Positions 1 through 5,854 are shown, numbered from the stretch's first letter. The stretch: 9,192 bases of DNA from an uncultured Caryophanales bacterium (GCA_947303225.1 CAMYXG010000042.1:1-9192), one strand, 5' to 3'. The notes: a model not told the origin generated them from the letters alone. Program-made: numbers and translations.

Positions 1-204
1 TTAAATAATAAAGTTAATGGAATATCTAGAGGTGTCTTAAAAAAAGAAGGGCTAGGTGTAAATGGAATATATAATCAAGATTTTAATCCTAATTTGTTAT
101 TAATAGAAATAGGTGGAGTAGATAATACAACATCAGAAGCACTAAATACAACTTTAGCTTTTGCCGATTGCTTCATGGAGGTAATAGATGAAACAAATCA
201 TTAA
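1..204 (+). CDS. spoIIP: Stage II sporulation protein P, C-terminal fragment
   Basis: This is the 3' end of a gene that begins outside the window; 67 residues are present, in frame from base 1. The text GISRGVLKKEGLGVNGIYNQ followed by NPNLLLIEIGGVDNT matches the end of SpoIIP, where a conserved YNQDxxPNxLLIExGGxxNT segment closes the amidase-type cell-wall hydrolase domain. SpoIIP works with SpoIID and SpoIIM at the engulfing septum and cleaves stem peptides from peptidoglycan during engulfment. It acts outside the mother-cell membrane. The stop at 202-204 lies inside the next gene, which starts at 188, so the two are probably translationally coupled. The family call rests on recognising this C-terminal motif; the catalytic residues lie upstream and cannot be checked. 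Confidence 0.85.
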   Translation, partial: LNNKVNGISRGVLKKEGLGVNGIYNQDFNPNLLLIEIGGVDNTTSEALNTTLAFADCFMEVIDETNH

Positions 205-493
205 AGGAACAGGAATAATGATGTTAATACTATTTTTTTCTCTTTATTTCAGTAAATATAATAATGATTATTATGAAAATAAAAGAATATTGACAGATGA
301 AGCAATCAATAGATTTGAAAAAGACGTAAAAGAAGGAAAAAAAATAGATGCAAAAAACTATTTACCAAAAGAAAAAGATTATAATAATAAAGCATCAGAA
401 ATAGGTGTAAAATCATCAGAATTTATTGAAAAAGTATTTGAAAAAAGTTTAAGAGTAATCATGACATATTTAAATTCTATTCAAAATGAGTAA
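188..493 (+). CDS. Small membrane-anchored protein downstream of spoIIP, function unknown
   Basis: A 101-residue protein starts at ATG 188, with a GGAGG ribosome binding site (about 177-181) inside the end of spoIIP, and overlaps that gene by 17 bases. Residues 5-22 form one hydrophobic segment with a short basic N-terminus, so it is probably anchored with its C-terminus outside. The rest is charged and predicted helical, rich in Lys, Glu, Asn and Tyr, and contains no cysteine or histidine. I do not recognise a named family. The overlap with spoIIP suggests co-expression in the mother cell and a possible sporulation link, but that is only context. A terminator hairpin spans its stop codon, so it appears to be the last gene of the unit. 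Confidence 0.75.
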   Translation: MKQIIKGTGIMMLILFFSLYFSKYNNDYYENKRILTDEAINRFEKDVKEGKKIDAKNYLPKEKDYNNKASEIGVKSSEFIEKVFEKSLRVIMTYLNSIQNE

Positions 494-508
494 GAACTCT
501 TTTTTTTT
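483..508 (+). terminator. Short intrinsic terminator after the spoIIP unit
   Basis: GAGT (488-491) pairs with ACTC (496-499) around an AAGA loop. After one mismatch the stem continues as A-T pairs between 483-486 and 501-504. A run of nine T follows (500-508). The stem is weak and spans the TAA stop at 491-493, but the position and T-tract fit a compact Rho-independent terminator. Confidence 0.5.
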
Positions 509-528
509 GAAAAAAATTATTGTATAAT
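500..528 (+). promoter_or_regulatory. Probable promoter for the 560-1899 unit
   Basis: A consensus -10 TATAAT lies at 523-528, directly preceded by TG. No consensus -35 sits at the right distance: 17 bases upstream is the T-tract of the preceding terminator (500-505, TTTTTT). A TTGAAA at 507-512 is only 10 bases from the -10 and is probably not used. Transcription would start near 535, giving a leader of about 25 bases to the ATG at 560. Confidence 0.55.
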
Positions 529-546
529 TTTATCAGAATAGAGTAT

Positions 547-552
547 GAGGTG
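547..552 (+). promoter_or_regulatory. Ribosome binding site that sets the start at 560
   Basis: GAGGTG lies 7 bases before ATG 560 and 4 bases before ATG 557. An in-frame ATG at 545 overlaps the site and has no good site of its own, so 560 (or 557) is the likelier start. Confidence 0.6.
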
Positions 553-559
553 CCGAATG

Positions 560-1300
560 ATGACAAAAGAGAACACTGCCGTAGAACAATTTTTAAAGGA
601 ACTAGAGAGATGGATTCTTCAACAAGAAAAAGGGATAGAAGCCATTAAGGAAAAGCGAAAAGAAAGAAAATATATTGAAGATTTATTAGACGTATTAAGA
701 ACATCAAAAATTGGCTTTGCAATAGAAGTATCCACTGCAAAAGAAGAAAAGCAACAAGAATTTTATCATATTTTAAAAAAAGTAATCTCAGATGATCAAG
801 AATATCATCGAATCATAAATGAAATAAAGAATTTATATTATTTAAGCGAATTAGAATTATTAGATGACTCATTCGTAAATCCTCAAAAAGAAACGGCTGA
901 AAATGCAATTAATTTTATTATAATGAAATGTGAAGACTATTTAAAAATCATAGAAGATTCAAAAGAAGAAGAACGATTAAAAGAAGCATATCGATTGATG
1001 GAATCTCTTTTTACATTAGCTACAAAGTTTGATGATAATCAACTAGTAGAAGAAATTGAAGATATTGATTTTTTTCAAGAAATAATAATGGAATTGCAAT
1101 TACCAAGTACAGTAATGTTAGATTTGGTAAACTATGTATTTGAAAAAACAAATGAACTACATAAAAAAAGTGCAAAGAAGAAAAAGAAAACAAATGCCTA
1201 TCAAGAATTAGAAGATTTTTATGATGGAAATAGTATAGAAAATACAGAAGAATTATTAGACGAATTATTAGGAGAGAAAGAATCTTATTTTTATCATTAA
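560..1300 (+). CDS. Charged all-helical cytoplasmic protein, function unknown
   Basis: With the start at 560 the product has 246 residues. It has no signal peptide or membrane segment and is dominated by Glu, Lys, Leu and Ile in heptad-like patterns, so it is probably an alpha-helical, partly coiled-coil cytoplasmic protein. A lysine cluster (about 202-210) is followed by an acidic tail. Residues 171-200 align without gaps to residues 152-181 of the next gene's product: both have a hydrophobic pair, L at position 9, I or L at 11, then a hydrophobic helix ending NxEL. That suggests the two are related or carry the same module. The next gene begins 14 bases downstream, so the two form one operon. 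I know of no named family for it. Confidence 0.75.
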   Translation: MTKENTAVEQFLKELERWILQQEKGIEAIKEKRKERKYIEDLLDVLRTSKIGFAIEVSTAKEEKQQEFYHILKKVISDDQEYHRIINEIKNLYYLSELELLDDSFVNPQKETAENAINFIIMKCEDYLKIIEDSKEEERLKEAYRLMESLFTLATKFDDNQLVEEIEDIDFFQEIIMELQLPSTVMLDLVNYVFEKTNELHKKSAKKKKKTNAYQELEDFYDGNSIENTEELLDELLGEKESYFYH

Positions 1301-1307
1301 AAAGGAG
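1301..1307 (+). promoter_or_regulatory. Ribosome binding site that sets the start at 1315
   Basis: AAAGGAG lies 7 bases before ATG 1315 but only 1 base before the in-frame ATG 1309, which would be too close for initiation. The protein therefore starts MQEELLLL. Confidence 0.75.
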
Positions 1308-1314
1308 TATGAAT

Positions 1315-1899
1315 ATGCAAGAAGAACTATTATTACTAATCAGTTTAATAGAAGAAAGACTATTAAAAATTCAAAAACAACTAGATCAAAGAGAATTAGA
1401 TAATAATTCTATTTATTCAAAAGAGAAAGACAGAATAAAAGAACTAAAGAAAAATAAAAACGTATTAGTCGATATCGATTTACAAAGAATAGAATTACTA
1501 TTAAATGAATTACAAATAACAGATCAAGAAGATTTACTACAATCTATTGAGATAATACAAGTCTTATTAAAAATGAATAGAGATAAACATACTACATATA
1601 AAATAACAGAATCACAATTAGAATCCGTTAATCGACTATTAGAGAAAATAGAAGAATATGAACAAGAACAAGAAAAAGAATTAACTCAAGCAATAAAAGA
1701 AAAGAAGGAATACCAAAAATTACTAAATAGAATAATAAAGAAACAAGAACCAATCACAGAACTAACTATTATTAATAACCTTTTCAATGATTTAAGTATA
1801 ACAGAAGAAACACAAAGCAGGATATTACTAGGTCTCATGAAATACAATAAAGAATTATATAGTCCAAATGAATTTTTAATACCAGAATGGGATATGTGA
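1315..1899 (+). CDS. Helical coiled-coil-like protein with an internal repeat, function unknown
   Basis: The product has 194 residues, with no signal peptide, membrane segment or cysteine. It is almost entirely helix-forming Glu/Lys/Leu/Ile/Gln sequence. A motif L(L/F)N(E/D)LxIT(D/E) occurs twice, at about residues 62-70 (LLNELQITD) and 156-164 (LFNDLSITE). Each copy is followed by a hydrophobic helix ending near KxN, so the protein seems built of two copies of a helical-hairpin module. The second copy also matches residues 171-200 of the preceding gene's product. It is the second gene of that operon and ends with TGA (1897-1899), just before an intrinsic terminator. A structural or adaptor role is conceivable, but nothing in the sequence shows one. 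Confidence 0.75.
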   Translation: MQEELLLLISLIEERLLKIQKQLDQRELDNNSIYSKEKDRIKELKKNKNVLVDIDLQRIELLLNELQITDQEDLLQSIEIIQVLLKMNRDKHTTYKITESQLESVNRLLEKIEEYEQEQEKELTQAIKEKKEYQKLLNRIIKKQEPITELTIINNLFNDLSITEETQSRILLGLMKYNKELYSPNEFLIPEWDM

Positions 1900-1902
1900 G
1901 AG

Positions 1903-1929
1903 AAGAAAGAATCACTCTTTCTTTTTTTT
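1903..1929 (+). terminator. Intrinsic terminator after the two-gene helical unit
   Basis: AAGAAAGA (1903-1910) pairs perfectly with TCTTTCTT (1916-1923) around an ATCAC loop. The T-run continues to 1929. It starts four bases after the TGA stop of the upstream gene. Confidence 0.7.
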
Positions 1930-1946
1930 GCAATCTATGGTATAAT
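1918..1946 (+). promoter_or_regulatory. Extended -10 promoter for the 1974-3302 gene
   Basis: TGGTATAAT at 1938-1946 is a perfect extended -10 element (TGnTATAAT). The position 17 bases upstream (1918-1923, TTTCTT) falls in the terminator T-tract and is a poor -35, as expected where an extended -10 compensates. Transcription would start near 1953, upstream of ATG 1974. Confidence 0.7.
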
Positions 1947-1958
1947 AAGACACAATTT

Positions 1959-1964
1959 AGGGGG
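1959..1964 (+). promoter_or_regulatory. Ribosome binding site that sets the start at 1974
   Basis: AGGGGG lies 9 bases before ATG 1974 and directly abuts ATG 1965, which is therefore not usable. In-frame codons before 1965 overlap the promoter and terminator. Confidence 0.7.
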
Positions 1965-1973
1965 ATGGATAGA

Positions 1974-3302
1974 ATGATAGGAGAAAAAATCATCAATATT
2001 TCATTTGATTCAATCATAAGAGAATGCAATATGGAATCGGATTCTAGTGATAGACATTATGAAAACCTATGCAGAAGTAATTATAATATGATTCATGAAG
2101 TATTTCGTTATCGAAAATTTCAAGATGATTTTGCAGATTACTTAACACTTTATGAAGACGGAGAGAGTATTTTAGGACAATTCAGAGCGAGTTATGATGA
2201 ATTTATAATAAAAGTATCATATTTTCTAAATATGGAAATAAGTAATCCAAGAAATGATGAGGAATTTGAATCACATGCAAGAGACAGAATAAAAGTATTA
2301 GAAGGAATAAAAACAATAGAAGAATTAAAAAAAGAATTTCCAGCATTATATAGAGATTTCATAGATGGAAGAAAGTATATGGATACTCTTCGAACTCAAA
2401 AGAATTATTTATCTGAAGAAGACTACAAAGAAAGAAAACATTATTATTATTCATGTGCATTGAAATATAATTTAGAAAACTTTATAGAAAGACAAGTAAT
2501 CCTATACAGTCGTTTTGTAAATCATAGAAAAGAATATGAAGAAAGAATTAAAAAACAGTCAGCAAATCGTTACCTAAAAACACACTTTAATCAAGACAAA
2601 TTAGCCATGTTAGTAATTGCTGAAATAGTAAGAAGTGCAGAAAATACAGAAGAAAGACAAGAAATAAAAAAATATCTTAAAATAATAGGCAGATATATAT
2701 CATCTGATTTTGATCAATCAGTAGAAGTGATAGATAGTCATGGTAATAAAGTCAATATAGAAGAAATATTAAAAAGATATTATCATCTTCAACAAAAATT
2801 AAAAGAAACAAATCAGAGAGTAAGCTGGGAACTTGTTCCAGAAGGAAGAGAACTATTTACAGTCGTAACAGAAAAAAAGAGTCCTCGTAAAACCAAAATG
2901 ACAAAAGAACAAGCAACTCATTTAAGAAAAATAGGAGAAGAGAGAACAAAAATATATGAAAGTAGTAATTATCTAGCAAAAGTAATTGGTAGACTACAAT
3001 ATAAAGGTTATGTAGCATATATTTATCCAAATGGAGAAGTAATTTTAGATAGAGAGTATGATCCTGATAGAGTATCTACTGCAACTGGGAATGCTATTTT
3101 TAATATGAAAGTAGCAGATTTTGAAGCATTAAGTAGATTAGATAAATATGAACTAAAAAAGAGTCCAAAGGTAACAAGAATCGTTCATTCTAAAAATTGG
3201 CAAAAAAGAGTACAAGATATTATTTCTAGAGAAGGTACAGAAGAAGAACAAGAACAAGCTAAAAAATTAGTAATGAAACTAAAGAAAAAGAATAGTAAGT
3301 AA
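1974..3302 (+). CDS. 442-residue cytoplasmic protein of unknown function
   Basis: The open frame extends upstream to 1887, but that stretch covers a terminator and an extended -10 promoter. The start at 1974 (MIGEKIINISFD) has a proper ribosome binding site. The product has no signal peptide or membrane segment. Residues 1 to about 330 are helical and charged, with many Tyr and Arg. Around residues 340-365 the text becomes strand-like (YKGYVAYIYPNGEVILDREY), then TATGNAIFNMKVADFEAL, suggesting a small alpha/beta C-terminal domain before a Lys/Glu-rich helical tail. I see no catalytic motif (no P-loop, HD, HNH or protease triad) and do not recognise the family. It is monocistronic, with its own promoter and a strong terminator. 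Confidence 0.8.
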   Translation: MIGEKIINISFDSIIRECNMESDSSDRHYENLCRSNYNMIHEVFRYRKFQDDFADYLTLYEDGESILGQFRASYDEFIIKVSYFLNMEISNPRNDEEFESHARDRIKVLEGIKTIEELKKEFPALYRDFIDGRKYMDTLRTQKNYLSEEDYKERKHYYYSCALKYNLENFIERQVILYSRFVNHRKEYEERIKKQSANRYLKTHFNQDKLAMLVIAEIVRSAENTEERQEIKKYLKIIGRYISSDFDQSVEVIDSHGNKVNIEEILKRYYHLQQKLKETNQRVSWELVPEGRELFTVVTEKKSPRKTKMTKEQATHLRKIGEERTKIYESSNYLAKVIGRLQYKGYVAYIYPNGEVILDREYDPDRVSTATGNAIFNMKVADFEALSRLDKYELKKSPKVTRIVHSKNWQKRVQDIISREGTEEEQEQAKKLVMKLKKKNSK

Positions 3303-3323
3303 ATAAAAAATACTATTCTTTTT
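3285..3323. terminator. Bidirectional intrinsic terminator between convergent genes
   Basis: The 13-base arm at 3285-3297 (ending GAATAGTA) pairs perfectly with 3311-3323 (starting TACTATTC) around a 13-base A-rich loop. The right arm ends in a T-run for the plus strand, and the complement of the left flank gives a T-rich run for the minus strand. It therefore ends both the 1974-3302 gene and the yidD-lipoprotein unit, and overlaps the coding end on both sides. Confidence 0.8.
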
Positions 3324-4183
3324 TATTGATACAATTCTTTCTTGATTAGTTCAAGATTTTCTCTCATGATTGTTAAATAATCTTTCTTTTCAGTTCGCTC
3401 ATCATCTGAAATGTTATCTAATTTATGCAATTCCAACGCTTGGACACTATCATAAGAATCAAGTAATGCTTTAGCACTATCATTTATTTCTTGACCTTTA
3501 AACATTAATATATAACTAATGCTATCATTTTCCATTAAACTTTCTGCATCAGCTAAAGTTTTTTGTGTTGCATCACTATCTATACAAACAACAGTAAGAC
3601 CAAATTTTTCTAAATACTTTAAAGCACTATCAGCAACAACAACTGTTTTATTATTAGTACTATCAACCGCAACACGATACTCAGCATCTAATTCACTTAA
3701 CCGGATTTTTAAATCTTCATAAGCTTCATCAATCTCTTTTTTTAAATAAGTACTTGAAATATATTCGTTTAAACTGATTCGTACATTTTGAGCCATCATC
3801 AACAAGGAAGATGGATTTAACCATAATTCTTCAGGAGAATAATCAGTTTCTAAAACATAAGCAGTATCAATGATTTTTAAATCAGGATTCATGGATAATA
3901 AGTCCATAGCTAAATCACGTTCCTTTTCTAAAAGACCATTATAAACAAATAAATCTTTAGTAGAATATTCTAATTTCTGCTTTTGATTAATTTTGTAGTT
4001 ATAAATATCAACTCCATCAGGATAAATAGAGGTAATCTTAGCATGATTTCCATATAAATTTTTTACAACAAATTCATTTGGATAATTTGTAACGGATACT
4101 TCAATGTTATCCATAGTATCATTAGTACATCCGGTAAGTAATAATATTCCCATAATAAAAATTAAATATTTTAATCTTTTCAT
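3323..4183 (-). CDS. ZnuA/TroA-fold metal ABC transporter lipoprotein lacking the canonical His ligands
   Basis: A 286-residue lipoprotein. Residues 1-18 are a lipoprotein signal with lipobox LLTGC, giving lipidated Cys19, so it sits on the outer face of the membrane. The body follows the cluster-A-I solute-binding family (ZnuA, MntC, TroA): IYPDGVDIYNYK at 53-64, DLFVYNGL at 77-84, LWLNP at 120-124, a long helix near 145-170, VVVADSALKYLEKFGL at 181-196 and a C-terminal DYLTIMRENL. In the family, Zn or Mn is held by His in PHxY, His in DPHxWL and His in sHxAxxY. Here these positions are Tyr61, Glu119 and Asp185. The whole protein has only two histidines, His47 and His253, neither at a ligand site. 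No permease or ATPase gene is nearby. The fold call is fairly secure; the substrate, or whether it still binds metal, is open. Confidence 0.8.
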   Translation of the reverse strand: MKRLKYLIFIMGILLLTGCTNDTMDNIEVSVTNYPNEFVVKNLYGNHAKITSIYPDGVDIYNYKINQKQKLEYSTKDLFVYNGLLEKERDLAMDLLSMNPDLKIIDTAYVLETDYSPEELWLNPSSLLMMAQNVRISLNEYISSTYLKKEIDEAYEDLKIRLSELDAEYRVAVDSTNNKTVVVADSALKYLEKFGLTVVCIDSDATQKTLADAESLMENDSISYILMFKGQEINDSAKALLDSYDSVQALELHKLDNISDDERTEKKDYLTIMRENLELIKKELYQ

Positions 4184-4407
4184 TCTTTTTTCTCCTTTTT
4201 TAGTGGTACTGGATCATAACCAGAAGCGCCAAAAGGATGACAACGTAGTACCCTTTTAATAGTAAGATAGCTTCCTTTAAAAGATCCATAAGTTATAATA
4301 GCTTCTTTTGCATAATTAGAGCAAGTAGGGATAAACCGACAATGCCTATGACTAGCAAAAGGTATTTTTTGATAAATATTAATGATAGAAATCAAAAAAT
4401 GTTTCAT
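4180..4407 (-). CDS. yidD: YidD membrane protein insertion efficiency factor
   Basis: A 75-residue protein with the full YidD signature: HCRFIPTCSNYAKEAI (residues 22-37), GSFKGSYLTIKRVLRCHPF (41-59) and GYDPVP (63-68), including the three family cysteines Cys23, Cys29 and Cys56. The N-terminal 19 residues form an amphipathic or hydrophobic segment, as expected for membrane association. YidD assists insertion of membrane proteins through the YidC/Sec route. In many bacteria it lies in the rpmH-rnpA-yidC cluster; here it is separate and leads a two-gene unit. Its TGA stop overlaps the ATG of the lipoprotein gene (ATGA, 4183-4180), so the two are translationally coupled. The ribosome binding site is a modest GGTGAT at 4416-4411. 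Confidence 0.95.
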   Translation of the reverse strand: MKHFLISIINIYQKIPFASHRHCRFIPTCSNYAKEAIITYGSFKGSYLTIKRVLRCHPFGASGYDPVPLKKEKKE

Positions 4408-4422
4408 ATCATCACCACAATC

Positions 4423-4451
4423 ATTGTACTATCATTCCTATGATTTTTCAA
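4423..4451 (-). promoter_or_regulatory. Promoter of the yidD-lipoprotein unit
   Basis: Read on the minus strand, TTGAAA (4451-4446) and TACAAT (4428-4423) are separated by exactly 17 bases. Transcription would start about 10 bases before the yidD ATG, giving a very short leader. The -35 lies in a small inverted repeat, TTTCA-AG-TGAAA (4446-4457), which could be a regulator site. Confidence 0.75.
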
Positions 4452-4515
4452 GTGAAAGAAAACAGAAAAAAAAGAAAAGAAAATGTCTAGTTTAGTAAAA
4501 TCGCATAAAACATTG

Positions 4516-4544
4516 TTGCATTAATCATAGAAAAAGGGTACAAT
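4516..4544 (+). promoter_or_regulatory. Promoter of the secreted-paralog operon
   Basis: TTGCAT (4516-4521) and TACAAT (4539-4544) are 17 bases apart; a purine/A-rich tract lies upstream (about 4453-4485) and may help as an UP-like element. Transcription would start near 4551, 28 bases before ATG 4579. No other clear promoter or terminator is visible between this point and 9192, so it probably drives all six genes. Confidence 0.6.
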
Positions 4545-4563
4545 GAAAGTAATAATAGTAGAG

Positions 4564-4571
4564 AAAGGAAG
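4564..4571 (+). promoter_or_regulatory. Ribosome binding site that sets the start at 4579
   Basis: AAAGGAAG lies 7 bases before ATG 4579. The in-frame ATG at 4543 overlaps the -10 box, so it would not be on the transcript, and it has no comparable site. Confidence 0.75.
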
Positions 4572-4578
4572 TTATAAA

Positions 4579-5196
4579 ATGAGAACAAAAAAATATAAGG
4601 TGGCTTTACTAGTTGTCATCGTTTTATTGTGCGGAATAACGATTGCGTACGCAGCATTATCAACAACATTGACAATCACATTTAATAAAGTAACCCAAGC
4701 TGGTTCAGATGTAGTTTCTTGGAGCCAAACAATGACCTGTTCTAAAACAAATGATGTAGGAACAAGTGCAACAGGAAGAACATGTGGAGCAATAACAGTA
4801 TCTGGAACAGCTGCAACTATAGCAGATACAACTTTATCAAAGCCAGGAGACGGTTGTGTTTATAAATGTACAATTACAAACACAGGAAAAATTGCAGCAA
4901 AGATTAATACAATTGTTCCAACATCACCAACATCCATTACTTGTACAAATACAAGTGCATCATCTTCAGCAACAGCAAAAATGGTATGTGGAAATATTAC
5001 TTATGGAGTTTATGCATCTGCAACAGTTAGTGGAACAACAATAACAACAACAAATCTAACTGCTCCATCCGCAGCAATAGCAACTAATGGAACGAAAGAT
5101 TTTTATGTTGTTGCACAATATACTGGAACCGCATTGAATAGTTCAGCAGTAACACAAACAGGTGGTAAATTTACATTTACGTTAGCACAAAGTTAG
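4579..5196 (+). CDS. Secreted beta-rich subunit, copy 1, with an extra cysteine pair
   Basis: A 205-residue precursor with a basic N-terminus (RTKKYK), hydrophobic core and AYA|ALS cleavage site after residue 25. The mature protein starts ALSTTLTITFNKVTQ. It is rich in Thr, Ala and Ser, with alternating patterns typical of a beta sandwich. It carries the family's four cysteines at 69 (GRTCG), 93 (GDGC), 122 (ITCT) and 137 (MVCGNITY), plus two unique ones at 54 and 97, so three disulfides are possible. The NTGK at 101-104 and the C-terminal GGKFTFTLAQ resemble the NtG and final-strand features of TasA/CalY-like proteins. There is no LPXTG motif or C-terminal anchor. It is first in the operon; its stop codon overlaps the next gene's AGGAGG. 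The secreted-paralog call is firm; a fibre role is inferred. Confidence 0.8.
   Translation: MRTKKYKVALLVVIVLLCGITIAYAALSTTLTITFNKVTQAGSDVVSWSQTMTCSKTNDVGTSATGRTCGAITVSGTAATIADTTLSKPGDGCVYKCTITNTGKIAAKINTIVPTSPTSITCTNTSASSSATAKMVCGNITYGVYASATVSGTTITTTNLTAPSAAIATNGTKDFYVVAQYTGTALNSSAVTQTGGKFTFTLAQS
4663..4694 (+). repeat. Near-identical tract shared with 5289-5320
   Basis: These 32 bases, encoding the mature N-terminal strand of copy 1, differ from 5289-5320 in copy 2 at one position (4677 C versus 5303 A). This indicates recent tandem duplication or gene conversion. Confidence 0.85.
4821..4850 (+). repeat. Near-identical tract shared with 5450-5479
   Basis: These 30 bases, encoding ADTTLSKPG, match 5450-5479 in copy 2 except at 4842 (G versus A). 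Copy 3 has a diverged version at about 6103-6132. Confidence 0.85.
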
Positions 5197-5207
5197 GAGG
5201 AAAAAAA

Positions 5208-5843
5208 ATGAAAAGAAATTATAAATTAGGATTAATTGCTGTAGTAGTAGCACTTTGCAGTATTGCAATTGCCTATGCAGCACTTTCCACAACATTGACA
5301 ATAACATTTAATAAAGTAACACAAAATGCATTATCGTGGGATGTGGCTTTTGATACAACTACAACATCCGTAACAGCAACAAAAGTAGGATCAAGTGATA
5401 CAGGAAGAAGTTGCGGAGCTGCAACGGTAGCAGCCACTACTGTAACAGTAGCAGATACAACTTTATCAAAACCAGGAGATGGATGTATCTATAAATTACC
5501 AATCAGAAACAACGGAACAGTTGATGCAACATTAGCATCAGTAACAGCAACAGCTCCAGGGTCAACTTCTTGTACTCCAACTAATGCATCAGGATCTGCA
5601 TCAGCAAAATTAGTATGTGGAAATATTACCTATCAGTTAGTAAAAACAGCTACAGCAAACACCTCAACATATGCAATTACTACAACAAATTTAACAACAG
5701 GAACAGCTCTAGCAAAAAAATCAGGATCAACAGCAACTTCAATGGATACATACTTAGTAGTGCAATATACTGGTACATCTCTAGCAAGCACAGCTACAAC
5801 CCAAACTGGTGCAAAATTTACATTAGTATTTAATCAAAAATAA
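5208..5843 (+). CDS. Secreted beta-rich subunit, copy 2
   Basis: A 211-residue precursor with signal peptide MKRNYK plus a hydrophobic core, probably cleaved after Ala24 (AYA|ALS). The mature start ALSTTLTITFNKVTQ is identical to that of copy 1. The four conserved cysteines are at 69, 93, 122 and 137, the same residue numbers as in copy 1, within GRSCGAATV, KPGDGC, TSCT and LVCGNITY. NNGT follows at 101-104. The long Thr/Ser-rich region 145-180 is an insertion relative to copies 3-5. The last strand is GAKFTLVFNQK. AGGAGG (5195-5200) lies 7 bases upstream and overlaps the stop of copy 1. It is closest to copy 1 at the DNA level, with near-identical tracts of 30-32 bases, so the pair looks like the most recent duplication. 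No anchor or sorting motif is present. Confidence 0.8.
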   Translation: MKRNYKLGLIAVVVALCSIAIAYAALSTTLTITFNKVTQNALSWDVAFDTTTTSVTATKVGSSDTGRSCGAATVAATTVTVADTTLSKPGDGCIYKLPIRNNGTVDATLASVTATAPGSTSCTPTNASGSASAKLVCGNITYQLVKTATANTSTYAITTTNLTTGTALAKKSGSTATSMDTYLVVQYTGTSLASTATTQTGAKFTLVFNQK

Positions 5844-5854
5844 AGGAGAAACTT

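Noticed and set aside
507..512. TTGAAA as a -35 element
   Set aside because: Only 10 bases separate it from the TATAAT at 523, too short for a sigma-A promoter.
1897..1899. Genetic code 4 (TGA as Trp), considered because of the low GC content
   Set aside because: TGA here is followed at once by a terminator, and yidD ends in a TGA within an ATGA overlap; tryptophan is encoded by TGG throughout.
1835..2029. Minus-strand open frame of 64 codons across the terminator/promoter junction
   Set aside because: It runs antisense through the end of one gene and the control region of the next, has no ribosome binding site and no recognisable product.
3519..3722. Plus-strand open frame antisense to the lipoprotein gene
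   Set aside because: It lies wholly inside a well-supported gene and has no independent signal for translation.
4408..4515. Possible small RNA or riboswitch in the divergent intergenic region
   Set aside because: Besides the two promoters and one short inverted repeat it is A/purine-rich and I see no stable structure or conserved riboswitch element.
4856..5044. Out-of-frame plus-strand frames inside copies 1 and 2 (also 5615-5833)
   Set aside because: They are low-complexity frame-shifted readings of the Thr-rich repeats, for example Gln/His runs, and lie inside conserved genes.
4663..5479. CRISPR-like or mobile-element repeats
   Set aside because: The repeated tracts are homologous coding blocks about 630 bases apart, in the same frame of paralogous genes. 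There are no regular short spacers, terminal inverted repeats or transposase.
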